Shown here one piece after another: positions 15,207-24,174 of a stretch of DNA of 64,000 bases. Within the stretch, counting starts at the first letter, position 1. Every line of letters begins with the position of its first letter. The stretch spans positions 62,001 through 126,000 of the forward strand of contig JBLXFH010000005.1 in assembly GCA_048262255.1 (NCBI GenBank), read 5' to 3'. The DNA comes from JABMNT01 sp048262255 (GTDB lineage: Bacteria > Pseudomonadota > Alphaproteobacteria > Rhodospirillales > Casp-alpha2). The notes beneath the pieces were generated by a model. That model did no database searches, was not told where the DNA came from, and was given only the letters and a program-made list of their open reading frames with translations. The position numbers and the translations under genes were made by a program.

Positions 15207-18200
15207 ATGCCCCAGCCCCTTTCCAAATCCGCACTCGCCGCTTTGCGCGTAACGCTGGACAATGCCTACCGGATGGATGAGCAAGCTGCCGTCGTGGTGC
15301 TGTTGCCGCAGGCGTCTTTTGATAACACCAAACGCAAACGCATCGAACAGCGTGCCAGGGCGCTGGTTGAGCAGGTGCGCCGCAGCGAGGATCGGATGGG
15401 CGGTCTTGATGCCTTTTTGCAGGAGTACGAGCTCTCGAACGAAGAGGGCGTGACCCTGATGTGTCTGGCAGAGGCTTTGTTGCGTATTCCGGATTCCGAA
15501 ACAGCCAACAAACTGATCAAGGACAAGATTGGAGAGGCCAATTGGGAAAAGCATCTGGGCCATAGTTCTTCGCTGTTTGTAAACGCCTCGACCTGGGCGT
15601 TGATGCTGACAGGCCGGGTGATCCATCTGGATGACGTACGGACCGACGATGTGAGCACCACTGTCCGACGGATGATTTCGAAAAGCGGAGAGCCGGTTAT
15701 TCGTCAGGCGATGCTGCAGGCAATGAAAATCCTGGGCCGCCAGTTTGTCCTGGGTCGTACGATCAAAGAAGCGATCAGTCGTGCCAAGCAGGAAACCGAA
15801 GCGGGGGCGCGCTATTCCTTCGATATGCTGGGAGAAGGAGCGGTGACGCAGGTGGATGCCGAGCGTTATTACGCGGCCTACTCCAACGCCATCCATGCCA
15901 TCGGCAAGGCGGCAAACGGGCAGGGAGTTATTGAAGGGCCCGGCGTTTCCGTCAAGTTGTCGGCATTGCATCCCCGATACGAATTTGCCCAACGGGAGCG
16001 CATTTTAAATGAGCTTGTTCCTGTTGTTATCCAGTTGGCCCGGCTAGCCAAAGACTACGACATCGGGCTCTGCATTGATGCCGAGGAGGCGGATCGGCTG
16101 GATATTTCGCTGGATGTCATCGAGGCCGTATCCGGTGACCCATCGCTGAAAGATTGGGATGGCCTTGGTCTCGCACTTCAGGCCTATCAGAAGCGCGCGC
16201 CCTATGTGATCGACTGGCTGGCGGCGATTGCCAATGCCCATCAACGCCGCTTCATGATCCGGCTGGTGAAAGGAGCTTACTGGGATACGGAAATCAAACG
16301 CAGTCAGGAGGAAGGTCTTCCGGCCTACCCTGTGTTTACCCGTAAAGCCTCGACTGATGTTTCCTATCTGGCCTGCGCAAAGAAAATTGCCAAAAACCCG
16401 GATGCTTTTTATGCGCAGTTTGCCACACATAACGCGCACACCATTGCCGCCATTCAGGAAATTCTGCCGGACCTGACGGCTTTTGAGTTTCAGCGCCTGC
16501 ATGGCATGGGTGAGGCGCTGTCTGAACAAGTTGTGGCGGCGGGCGGTGCTTGCCGCGTTTACGCACCGGTTGGCTCGCATGAAGATTTATTGGCTTATCT
16601 GGTGCGTCGCCTGCTTGAAAATGGTGCCAACACGTCGTTTGTGAACCGGATTGTCGATGTGGAGTCGCCCATTGAACAGATCATTGCCGATCCCTGTGAA
16701 ACCGTAAGGGGGTATACACAAATCCCCCACCCCAAAATTTCTTTGCCGCTCCATCTGTATGGGACCGAGCGGAAAAATTCATGCGGGATTGATTTAAGCA
16801 GCCCGATAAATCTTGCGCAGCTGACATCCGGTGTCGCCAGTTGTGCGGGTCCGTGGATGGCAGGTGTGGACAATGGCCAGGCGTCATTGAAAATACAGGA
16901 GCCGGGAAACCGCGAAAAAGAAGTTGGAATCGTCTATCCAACCACTCCACAGCAACTGAACGAGGCTTTGCAAACAGCGAAGTCAGCTGCCCCCGGCTGG
17001 GACGCCACGCCGGCCGAAGAACGGGCCCGCATTCTGGAGCGTGCTGCTGATCTACTGGAAGAGAACAGGGATGAACTGATTGCCCTGTGTATCCGCGAAG
17101 CCGGAAAAACACTGGTAGACAGCATACCGGAGCTTCGCGAAGCGGTCGATTTTCTGCGCTACTATGCCGTTCGCGCACGGCTTGATTTCGCCGCGCCGGA
17201 GCGGATGCCGGGACCGACCGGCGAGGTCAACAATGTATCGCTGCATGGCCGTGGCGTTTTCGCCTGTATCAGCCCGTGGAATTTTCCATTGGCGATTTTT
17301 GTGGGGCAGGTGTCGGCGGCCTTGGCGGCTGGAAATGCGGTTATTGCAAAACCGGCAGAACAGACTCCCCTGATCGCGGCGCGCTGTGCGGCTTTTTTAT
17401 ATGAGGCCGGGTTGCCGCGCGCGGCCTTGCAACTGGTTATTGGCGATGGACCGACCGTTGGTACGCCGCTGGTGGCTGATTTGCGCATTAGTGGTGTGGC
17501 CTTTACCGGCTCGACTGCGACCGCCCGTCTGATCAATCAGACGCTGGCGGAAAGGGCCGGGCCGATTATTCCTCTAATTGCCGAAACCGGTGGCCAGAAT
17601 GCGATGATAGTCGACAGTTCAGCCCTACCGGAACAGGTCGTGAAAGACGCCGTTTTTTCGGCTTTTCGCAGTGCGGGTCAGCGTTGTTCAGCCTTGCGGG
17701 TGATGTTTGTTCAGGACGATATTTCCGAACGGGTTTTGGATCTGCTCGCGGGGGCGCTAGATGAGTTGAGTGTCGGCGATCCGGGGCGCATCGAAACCGA
17801 TATCGGGCCTGTGATTGACCCGAAAGCGCAGGAGATGCTTGAAGCTCATTGTTTGCGTATGGATGAGTTGGGCAAGCGGATAGGACAGACGCGCCCGACA
17901 ATGAGCGGCAAGGGGACTTTCTTTGCACCGGTAGCATATGAAATCGACGACTTAAGCCTGCTCGAAGGCGAGGTGTTTGGCCCCATTCTGCATGTCATCC
18001 GTTATAACAACAAGGGATTGGACCGTGTCCTTGAAGCGATTGAAAAAACCGGATTTGGTTTAACTCTGGGCATTCACAGCCGGATTAACGCCACCTGTCA
18101 GTATATTTATTCAAAGGCCCGTGTTGGCAACGTCTATGTCAATCGCAACATGATTGGTGCCGTGGTCGGGGTTCAGCCGTTTGGTGGTGAGGGATTGTCG

Positions 18201-18320
18201 GGAACCGGCCCAAAGGCTGGCGGCCCCAGGTATCTGCATCGGTTTGCCGTTGAGCGGACGCTGTCTGTAAATACAACAGCTGCTGGTGGAAATGCCGCCC
18301 TGATGGCTTTGGAAGACTGA
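15207..18320 (+). CDS. putA: Bifunctional proline dehydrogenase / L-glutamate-gamma-semialdehyde dehydrogenase
   Basis: A 1037-residue enzyme that oxidises proline to glutamate in two steps, passing electrons to quinone by FAD and then to NAD. The proline dehydrogenase barrel spans about 150-460 (GPGVSVKLSALHPRYE, LCIDAEEADRLD, RRFMIRLVKGAYWDTEIKR). The aldehyde dehydrogenase spans about 540-1000, with LIAETGGQNAM (general base Glu) and SAGQRCSALRV (catalytic Cys). The ribbon-helix-helix DNA-binding domain of enteric PutA is absent, so this is a short non-autoregulating form. ATG 15207 has GGAG upstream; an in-frame TTG lies at 15192. Induction by the divergent Lrp-type gene is likely. Confidence 0.96.
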   Translation: MPQPLSKSALAALRVTLDNAYRMDEQAAVVVLLPQASFDNTKRKRIEQRARALVEQVRRSEDRMGGLDAFLQEYELSNEEGVTLMCLAEALLRIPDSETANKLIKDKIGEANWEKHLGHSSSLFVNASTWALMLTGRVIHLDDVRTDDVSTTVRRMISKSGEPVIRQAMLQAMKILGRQFVLGRTIKEAISRAKQETEAGARYSFDMLGEGAVTQVDAERYYAAYSNAIHAIGKAANGQGVIEGPGVSVKLSALHPRYEFAQRERILNELVPVVIQLARLAKDYDIGLCIDAEEADRLDISLDVIEAVSGDPSLKDWDGLGLALQAYQKRAPYVIDWLAAIANAHQRRFMIRLVKGAYWDTEIKRSQEEGLPAYPVFTRKASTDVSYLACAKKIAKNPDAFYAQFATHNAHTIAAIQEILPDLTAFEFQRLHGMGEALSEQVVAAGGACRVYAPVGSHEDLLAYLVRRLLENGANTSFVNRIVDVESPIEQIIADPCETVRGYTQIPHPKISLPLHLYGTERKNSCGIDLSSPINLAQLTSGVASCAGPWMAGVDNGQASLKIQEPGNREKEVGIVYPTTPQQLNEALQTAKSAAPGWDATPAEERARILERAADLLEENRDELIALCIREAGKTLVDSIPELREAVDFLRYYAVRARLDFAAPERMPGPTGEVNNVSLHGRGVFACISPWNFPLAIFVGQVSAALAAGNAVIAKPAEQTPLIAARCAAFLYEAGLPRAALQLVIGDGPTVGTPLVADLRISGVAFTGSTATARLINQTLAERAGPIIPLIAETGGQNAMIVDSSALPEQVVKDAVFSAFRSAGQRCSALRVMFVQDDISERVLDLLAGALDELSVGDPGRIETDIGPVIDPKAQEMLEAHCLRMDELGKRIGQTRPTMSGKGTFFAPVAYEIDDLSLLEGEVFGPILHVIRYNNKGLDRVLEAIEKTGFGLTLGIHSRINATCQYIYSKARVGNVYVNRNMIGAVVGVQPFGGEGLSGTGPKAGGPRYLHRFAVERTLSVNTTAAGGNAALMALED

Positions 18321-18387
18321 CAATTATTCGTTACCGAATGCGCAGACATATATTGTCGAGCAGTTCTATAGGCGGTATATATTTGTT

Positions 18388-18717
18388 ATGGTATTTCAAA
18401 CGCTTATAAAACGGGCCTGGATTGTTGGTTTGTCATTCGCTGCAACCGCTTGCACGGCTCCACCGCCATATGTGCATAAGTCGCAAGAGTTTGACCGGTC
18501 GTCATCGGTTTTCCTGAAGGGGGTGAGCAACCGCACAGAGGTCACAATCTGTTATGCGAAAGACGGCGCGACCCCAGCTATGGTGTCGGCGCTGGCCCAG
18601 CAGGAATGCGCCCTGGATAAAAAGCGTGCGGTGCTTCGCGAGCAAAGCCTTCAGATTTGTCCATTGGTTACACCCGTTGCAGCCATTTACAATTGCGTAG
18701 GAAGCGCAATCAACTGA
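18388..18717 (+). CDS. Small hypothetical lipoprotein
   Basis: A 109-residue protein with a positively charged start, a hydrophobic stretch and a lipobox-like SFAATAC, giving a predicted lipid-modified Cys near residue 22. The mature part contains four further Cys (VTICYAKDG, QQECALDKK, LQICPLV, IYNCVG), possibly disulfide-paired in the periplasm. I recognise no family. It precedes the 17-kDa-antigen-like lipoprotein by 34 bases and may be cotranscribed with it. Confidence 0.6.
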   Translation: MVFQTLIKRAWIVGLSFAATACTAPPPYVHKSQEFDRSSSVFLKGVSNRTEVTICYAKDGATPAMVSALAQQECALDKKRAVLREQSLQICPLVTPVAAIYNCVGSAIN

Positions 18718-18751
18718 GAATCGAAACCATTCGAACCCTGGGAGTAACAGC

Positions 18752-19234
18752 ATGAGATCGAAACTCGCCTTTTGCATTCTGGCCCTTGTCACAACAAGCG
18801 CCTGTGAAAATCAGAAAATGTCGATGGAAATGGCTGGCGCGGTGGTTGGCGCGGCAGTTGGCGGGTATGCCGGGGCGCAGTTTGGCGGCGGCCTGGGGCA
18901 ACTGGCCTACATTGGCGCAGGTGCAGTATCCGGCGCCGTCGGTGGATATGAGGTGGGACGTATACTCAAGGAGTCGGACATGGCTTTCTATCGCCGTACG
19001 GCAGAGCAGGCTCTGGCCGAAGCGGACAACGGTATCACAAGCAATTGGCAGAATCCTGAGACCGGAAACTCCGGGGCCTTTCGGCCCACCCAGACATTCA
19101 AGGCATTGAATGGTCAAACGTGCCGGCACTTCCGGTCAACTGTCGCTTTTTCCGATGCGGTTGAATCCGGAGATGGAACAGCTTGCTATCAGGCAGATGG
19201 CCGTTGGGAAATCATCTCCAACTATTTCGGTTAA
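18752..19234 (+). CDS. RT0821/Lpp0805-type surface lipoprotein with glycine zipper
   Basis: A 160-residue predicted outer-membrane lipoprotein. The signal peptide ends in LVTTSAC (Cys18). Residues about 27-70 form a glycine-zipper membrane segment (AGAVVGAAVGGYAGAQFGGG) as in the rickettsial 17-kDa surface antigen. The C-terminal half has the conserved pattern WQNPETGNSGAF...TCRHFRSTV...GTACYQADGRWEI. The cellular role of the family is poorly known, perhaps envelope integrity. SD GGGAG lies upstream of the ATG. Confidence 0.82.
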   Translation: MRSKLAFCILALVTTSACENQKMSMEMAGAVVGAAVGGYAGAQFGGGLGQLAYIGAGAVSGAVGGYEVGRILKESDMAFYRRTAEQALAEADNGITSNWQNPETGNSGAFRPTQTFKALNGQTCRHFRSTVAFSDAVESGDGTACYQADGRWEIISNYFG

Positions 19235-19260
19235 CTCATGTGCTCAGGCTTGTCCGGCTG

Positions 19261-20082
19261 ATGATGATCTATTTGGCGGCGCTCGCAGGCCTTTATATCG
19301 TCCTCGTTGCAGCGATGTATCTGGGCCAGCGCAAGCTTATGTACAGTCCGGGGCAGGCGTTGGGGACGCCCGCTATGCATGGTATTGCTGAAACGGTTTC
19401 CATAAAACTGCCAACAACCGACAACCTGACCGTTACCTCCTGGTTTCGGGCCGCTGGCACCAACAAACCCATGCTAATTTATTTTCAAGGCAATGCCGGC
19501 CATATTGGCGACCGGGCGTCAAAAGTCCGGCCGTATATTGAGGCCGGCTATGGGCTGTTGATGGTTGGATATCGGGGATTTGGTGGGAATCCTGGCCATC
19601 CAACCGAGCAAGGGCTGTATGATGATGCCAACACGGCATTGGAGTTTTTGGTGCGAACAGGGATCGCGCCGGACCATTGGGTGCTCTATGGGGAGTCGCT
19701 GGGAACGGCCGTTGCTGTCGAAATGGCCGCCCGCTATGGAGCGGTTTCACCGGTCGCTGCGGTTGTTCTGGAAGCACCGTTTACGGCCATGGCCGATGTT
19801 GCGAAAACCCAATATCCGTTTGTACCTGTCAGTATGTTGATCAAAGACCGTTATGACTCCCTTTCAAAAATCGGGAAAATAAACACTTCACTGCTGGTGT
19901 TACATGGAGACCAAGACCGGACAGTCCCGCAAAAACTTGGTAAAAGGTTGTTTGAAGCAGCAAAAGAACCAAAAGAATCGTTATGGGTCGACGGCGCGGG
20001 GCACGGGAATTTGTATGATTTTGCGGCAGATGTTGGTGTCATCGACTTTATAAAACGCATCTGGTTGCGTTGTTGCCGTTGA
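19261..20082 (+). CDS. Alpha/beta hydrolase, membrane anchored (ABHD17/BEM46-like)
   Basis: A serine hydrolase of about 273 residues with an N-terminal transmembrane anchor (IYLAALAGLYIVLVAAMYL) that should leave the catalytic domain in the periplasm. LIYFQGNAGHIG is the oxyanion region, YGESLGTA holds the nucleophilic Ser, LHGDQDRTVP the Asp, and GAGHGNLY the His. The BEM46/ABHD13/17 group includes esterases and thioesterases of unknown substrate. The open frame starts at 19183 inside the previous gene; ATG 19261 or GTG 19240 are more likely starts, and no strong ribosome site decides. Confidence 0.82.
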   Translation: MMIYLAALAGLYIVLVAAMYLGQRKLMYSPGQALGTPAMHGIAETVSIKLPTTDNLTVTSWFRAAGTNKPMLIYFQGNAGHIGDRASKVRPYIEAGYGLLMVGYRGFGGNPGHPTEQGLYDDANTALEFLVRTGIAPDHWVLYGESLGTAVAVEMAARYGAVSPVAAVVLEAPFTAMADVAKTQYPFVPVSMLIKDRYDSLSKIGKINTSLLVLHGDQDRTVPQKLGKRLFEAAKEPKESLWVDGAGHGNLYDFAADVGVIDFIKRIWLRCCR

Positions 20083-20239
20083 TTTCTGGCAAGTGACCGG
20101 GCGGCTGTTGCCACCAGTCTCTTGTCATAAATGATTCCCAATTATATAATGGAAAATAATTTTGTGTATCTGCAGCAGAATGGCTACAGGTAAAACTTAA
20201 GTGCAGAAGGCGCGCCACGCATCCGTTTAGGAAAGCTAC

Positions 20240-20683
20240 ATGGCGCTGGTTCCGAAAATTGCTTCGGCGGGCTCGGCGGTTTCAACGTCGGTTCCACGCC
20301 CCTTGGCGAGTGCAAGGGTAGCGTCTCTTGGTGCTGGAAGCGTTGAAGAAGCTTCGGTCAGCACATCGACGTTCTTTGATACGTCCCCCTATGATTATGA
20401 CTATGCGGGCGGCCATCCCCAGGCGCGTAATGATGACAGGCCGCAAAATCAGCAGTCACCGGACCGGCGCAATCATTTCGGTGTTATCAATGCCTCGTCC
20501 GAGGCCTTTGCGTCCCTTCTTGATTTTGATGCCAAGGGTGAGGTTATCGATGCGTTTGGGAACACACATCAAAAGAATTCACCAAGCGTTGTCTCCCAGG
20601 CAATCAATCGTTACGAATTTAACAGTCTGGTGGTCGCGGGCTCCAATCCTGTTCTGGGTACGGAACTCAGTCTGACCCTCTAG
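20240..20683 (+). CDS. Hypothetical protein, low-complexity N-terminus
   Basis: A 147-residue protein I do not recognise. The first 60 residues are rich in Ala, Ser and Thr without a clear signal peptide, followed by a charged Asn/Asp/Gln stretch (RNDDRPQNQQSPDRR). The C-terminal 70 residues (FASLLDFDAKGEVIDAFG, VSQAINRYEFNSLV) are more ordered. A good AGGAAAG site precedes the ATG. It sits upstream of the small flagellar-like gene on the same strand, so a motility role is possible but not shown. Confidence 0.55.
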   Translation: MALVPKIASAGSAVSTSVPRPLASARVASLGAGSVEEASVSTSTFFDTSPYDYDYAGGHPQARNDDRPQNQQSPDRRNHFGVINASSEAFASLLDFDAKGEVIDAFGNTHQKNSPSVVSQAINRYEFNSLVVAGSNPVLGTELSLTL

Positions 20684-20806
20684 GCGCGATGCCTGACTAA
20701 TTCCTTCTTACAAATATTCTTGTATCTTGTTTTCCTGAGGAGGGATGTGACGGCGATCACCGGAATAATCTCGTAATCTGGTATATTTGTCAGACAGGAG
20801 ATGCAA

Positions 20807-21115
20807 ATGTCCGTAATATCCGCTTTATCGACAGCCGTTAACGGATTGCACAAGAGTGCGGAACGTGCTGAGAACGCCGCTGCTAAAATTGTGAATTTTG
20901 GCGGCAATACCGTTTCGTCTGCAGAATTGCCATCCTCACGTCCGACGGTGAGTGGCAACAATGCACTGGAAAGCCAATTGAGGCGTGGCGCAGAGGGACA
21001 TCTGGCTGGAGAGTTTGCCAACTTGATTGAAGCGGAAATGGCATATAAAGCCAGCGCCAAAATGCTTCAAACGGCAGATTCCATGTCAAAACTGACCCGA
21101 GATCTGCTCGCCTAA
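20807..21115 (+). CDS. Small flagellar rod-like protein
   Basis: A 102-residue protein whose ends resemble axial flagellar proteins: MSVISALSTAVNGLHKSAERAENAAAKI at the N-terminus and a C-terminal helix EANLIEAEMAYKASAKMLQTAD in part (EMAYKASAKMLQTAD), like FlgC/FlgG tails. The hook or rod core is missing, so it is a minimal rod-like protein. ATG 20807 follows CAGGAG by six bases; ATG 20801 is too close. No other flagellar gene is adjacent; the flagellin pair lies 28 kb away. Confidence 0.6.
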   Translation: MSVISALSTAVNGLHKSAERAENAAAKIVNFGGNTVSSAELPSSRPTVSGNNALESQLRRGAEGHLAGEFANLIEAEMAYKASAKMLQTADSMSKLTRDLLA

Positions 21116-21236
21116 CAGGGCATGTGTGGCGATGGCTTTGCCAGTTGCTTTCGGACGGGTGGGAGACATGTTGAAAAAATGTCCTTGTTTTACTAGGTTG
21201 CGTTACGTTATCCGGTATTGAAAAGAGGAAAGAACA

Positions 21237-21761
21237 ATGCCTGCGGACGTGAACAACGCATTTGATATATCGATATTTTTCGATGACATGGCTGAACAGG
21301 AAGGGGCCTATCTTCAACCCCAAAAACTGCAGCGCCTGCTGTTTTTGTCTCAGGCCTATTATGCCGTAGCCTTTAACCGGAAATTGATGCCTGCGGTTTT
21401 TGTCGCCGATGAATTGGGACCGGTTGAACCAAATGTATTTCTCGCTTTTTCAAAAGGCCGTCCGGATATCGATGTTGAGTTGTTTTTGCCTTATGAAACA
21501 CAATCTTTTTTGGAAAATATCTGGCTACGCTTCGGTTCGTATTCAGTCGAAAGGCTTGATGAAATCACCAATGAATCAACTGCATTCAAAAAAGCCAGAG
21601 AGCGGGGAAACCGCGCTGAAATTTCACTTATGGATATGAAAAAGTCCTTTAAACGTGCTGAAAAAGCGCCTGGAGTCGATCAGGTGGTCAAACCAAAAAT
21701 TATGCGAACGCAATCAGGGCGTCCTGTTAATGTGAAAACCTGGACACCCAGAAAAGTCTAG
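21237..21761 (+). CDS. Panacea (DUF4065) domain protein
   Basis: A 174-residue protein whose first 100 residues match the Panacea/SocA-like domain: ISIFFDDMAEQEGAYLQPQK, then LQRLLFLSQAYYAVAF, and ELGPVEPNVFLAFSKG, the typical GPV-P-V-F signature. Panacea proteins serve as antitoxins paired with varied toxins, and SocA is a proteolytic adaptor in Caulobacter. No small toxin gene lies next to it: upstream is a flagellar-like gene and downstream the liv operon. The C-terminal 70 residues are basic (KKSFKRAEKAP, MRTQSGRPVN). AGAGGAAAG precedes the ATG. Confidence 0.72.
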   Translation: MPADVNNAFDISIFFDDMAEQEGAYLQPQKLQRLLFLSQAYYAVAFNRKLMPAVFVADELGPVEPNVFLAFSKGRPDIDVELFLPYETQSFLENIWLRFGSYSVERLDEITNESTAFKKARERGNRAEISLMDMKKSFKRAEKAPGVDQVVKPKIMRTQSGRPVNVKTWTPRKV

Positions 21762-21926
21762 AAACCAACAACGCGGTTGCGCTTTTAATTCCTCCCGATA
21801 CAATGCGTTGATCAAAGTCTGGACGATCAAGACCATAAGAAAGCTGTATATCTTCAAAAAAGCTTCAGGTTTTGTTATGTTTGGTAATGGTTCTTTAAAA
21901 TATGAGATCCTTGGGAGGATTAATTC

Positions 21927-23174
21927 ATGTCACTAGGCAAAACTTTGTTATCAACATTGGCTGTGGGTGTTACGGCGATTGCATTCAGTACAGCTAATCC
22001 CGCTTTCGCGAAAGTCGAAGGCGATACGATTATTCTTGGCTCGGCGATTTCCTTTACGGGCAAATATTCGACAAATGGTATTCATGCCAAAAACGGCTAC
22101 AATATTGCTGTTAAGCGGATCAATGAAATGGGTGGCGTCAAGGTTGGCGGCAAGTCCTATAAGCTTCAGGTCGTCTATTATGATGATGAGTCGACACCTG
22201 CGCGTACCGCACAGTTGCTGGAGCGCCTGATCAAGCAGGACGGCGTTGAATTCATGCTTGGGCCATACAGCTCTGCGACGACAGCTGCTGCTGCTCCGAT
22301 CACTGAGAAATACGGCGTTCCTATGGTTGAAGCAGAAGGCGCATCGCGTTCATTGTTCACCAAAGGTTACAAGTATCTGTTTGCCGTGCTTTCCACCGCA
22401 GAGCAGTATCTTTCGACGTCCATTCCACTTGCTGTCGAACTCGGCGCCAAAAGTGGTAAAAAAGCCAGCGATATTAAAGTCGCCATGGCCTTTGAAAACG
22501 ATCCGTTTTCTCTTGATGTCCGTGAAGGTGTCATGGACGCGGTTAAACAATATGGTGTAAAAGTGGTCATCGACGACAAGCTGCCGCGCGATCTTTCGGA
22601 TATGTCGACCACATTGACGAAAGTCCGTGCCTTGAAGCCTGACCTTCTTCTGGTTTCCGGCCACTCAAAAGGGGCCGCAACAGCTGCCCGCCAAATCCAT
22701 GAAATGAAGATCAACACACCAATGGTTGGACTGACACATTGTGAAGCTGCAAAAGTCACCAACAAGTACGGTGGCGCTGTTGAAGGCTTCTTGTGCCCGA
22801 CACAATGGGCTGAAACCCTGCCATTGAAGGACGCGCATTTCGGCTCAGCCGGAGAATTCGATAAGACCTTCAAAGCGACTTTTGAAGGATACGAAAAAGG
22901 CGTGCCTTACCAGTCGGCTCAGGCAGCCGCCGCTGTGTTGGTCTGGAAAGACGCCTTCGAGCGGGCACAATCTTTTGATAAAGATAAAGTGCGTGATGCT
23001 CTGGCTGCGACAGACATGGAAACATTCTATGGTGCGATCAAGTTCTCCGAAGCAGGAAACAATATCGCCAAGCCGATGTTCCTGCGCCAAATCCAGGGTG
23101 GCGAATATCATATTGTTGCCCCGACGGATAAGGCTGTGAAGCCGATCCAGCATCCGCGTAAGCCTATGATGTAA
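21927..23174 (+). CDS. Branched-chain amino acid type ABC transporter substrate-binding protein
   Basis: A 415-residue periplasmic type I binding protein of the LivJ/AmiC group. A Sec signal peptide ends at PAFA-KVEG (residue 28-32). ILGSAISFTGKYSTNG, YDDESTPARTAQLLERLI and GPYSSATTAAAAPI mark the ligand-binding cleft. The ligand could be an amino acid, amide, or other small polar compound. GGGAGGA precedes the ATG. It is the first gene of a five-component transporter operon, separated from the permeases by a hairpin that probably raises its expression relative to them. Confidence 0.9.
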   Translation: MSLGKTLLSTLAVGVTAIAFSTANPAFAKVEGDTIILGSAISFTGKYSTNGIHAKNGYNIAVKRINEMGGVKVGGKSYKLQVVYYDDESTPARTAQLLERLIKQDGVEFMLGPYSSATTAAAAPITEKYGVPMVEAEGASRSLFTKGYKYLFAVLSTAEQYLSTSIPLAVELGAKSGKKASDIKVAMAFENDPFSLDVREGVMDAVKQYGVKVVIDDKLPRDLSDMSTTLTKVRALKPDLLLVSGHSKGAATAARQIHEMKINTPMVGLTHCEAAKVTNKYGGAVEGFLCPTQWAETLPLKDAHFGSAGEFDKTFKATFEGYEKGVPYQSAQAAAAVLVWKDAFERAQSFDKDKVRDALAATDMETFYGAIKFSEAGNNIAKPMFLRQIQGGEYHIVAPTDKAVKPIQHPRKPMM

Positions 23175-23207
23175 GATTTCAGCATTTGTGTTGAAGTCGT
23201 TAGTTTA

Positions 23208-23236
23208 TCCCGCCCTTACCCTGCGTGAGGGCGGGA
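23208..23236 (+). terminator. Intra-operon hairpin after the binding-protein gene
   Basis: Perfect 9-bp arms TCCCGCCCT (23208-23216) and AGGGCGGGA (23228-23236) around an 11-base loop, followed by CCTCTTTAATT. This GC-rich stem with only a short T stretch looks like a leaky terminator or mRNA-stabilising hairpin, as is common between binding protein and permease genes. Confidence 0.7.
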
Positions 23237-23270
23237 CCTCTTTAATTGAAACAGAAATATGGCTTATTAA

Positions 23271-24173
23271 ATGTTAGATAATTTAAATCTGCTCAGCATG
23301 ATTCCGGTGCTGAATCTCCAGTTGATTTTTGATGGTTTTTTTATCGGTGCGATCTTCGCTCTGGCTGGTTATGGACTGGCCCTTGTTTGGGGTGTTATGA
23401 ACGTCAAGAACTTGGCGCAAGGTGAGTTTGTTATTATGGGCGGGTATATTGCCTGGTTTGCCAGTACGCAGGGCATGCATCCGATTTTGGCGCTGCCGGT
23501 CGCAATCGTGCTTATGTTCGGCTTTGGCTGGTTTGTGTACCGGACCATTATCAGTCGCGTGGTCGCAAAAGATATGTTTATTTCCCTACTGGCCACTTTT
23601 GGCCTGGCGATTGTTATTCAACAGGTCCTGAACCTGATGTTTGGTCCTGAAGTGCAGGTTGCCGATTCCGGGTTTGGCACGCGTTCTTATTTTGACGGCA
23701 GCGTCACTGTTGCCGATATCCGACTGATTTCTTTTGTCCTTTGTTGTGTGCTAGCGACTGTCGTTGTTCTGTTCATGAAAAAAAGCCGAATGGGGCAGGC
23801 CATACGTGCAACGGCTCAAGATGCCCGCGCCGCAAAAGTCATGGGCATTGATACGGAACGGGTTTATGCCTTTACCTACGCCCTGAATGCGGCCATTTGT
23901 GGTGCTGCGGGTGTGTTGGTTTCAATGATCTGGGTGATCCAGCCTTTTTATGGTGTTCCACATTCCATTCGATCATTCGTCATTGTCGTTGCGGCCGGTA
24001 TTGGCAACCTTCCCGGGGTCATTGTCGCGGCTCTCGGACTGGGCGTAGCCGAACAATATGGTGGGTTCATCATGGGGGCCGAGTTCCAGCAGGCGACAGT
24101 CGTCGGTCTGCTGCTTTTGGTTCTTGTTATTCGCCAAATTCAAATGCGTAGAAAACGTCAGGCGGTACAATAA
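23271..24173 (+). CDS. livH: Branched-chain amino acid type ABC transporter permease, LivH family
   Basis: A 300-residue inner-membrane permease with about eight transmembrane segments. GYGLALVWGVMNVKNLAQGEFVIMGGY, in parts GVMNVKNLAQGEF, is the LivH signature; RATAQDARAAKVMGID near 185 is the cytoplasmic loop contacting the ATPase. It begins 34 bases after the hairpin and ends one base before livM. Confidence 0.93.
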   Translation: MLDNLNLLSMIPVLNLQLIFDGFFIGAIFALAGYGLALVWGVMNVKNLAQGEFVIMGGYIAWFASTQGMHPILALPVAIVLMFGFGWFVYRTIISRVVAKDMFISLLATFGLAIVIQQVLNLMFGPEVQVADSGFGTRSYFDGSVTVADIRLISFVLCCVLATVVVLFMKKSRMGQAIRATAQDARAAKVMGIDTERVYAFTYALNAAICGAAGVLVSMIWVIQPFYGVPHSIRSFVIVVAAGIGNLPGVIVAALGLGVAEQYGGFIMGAEFQQATVVGLLLLVLVIRQIQMRRKRQAVQ

Positions 24174-24174
24174 T

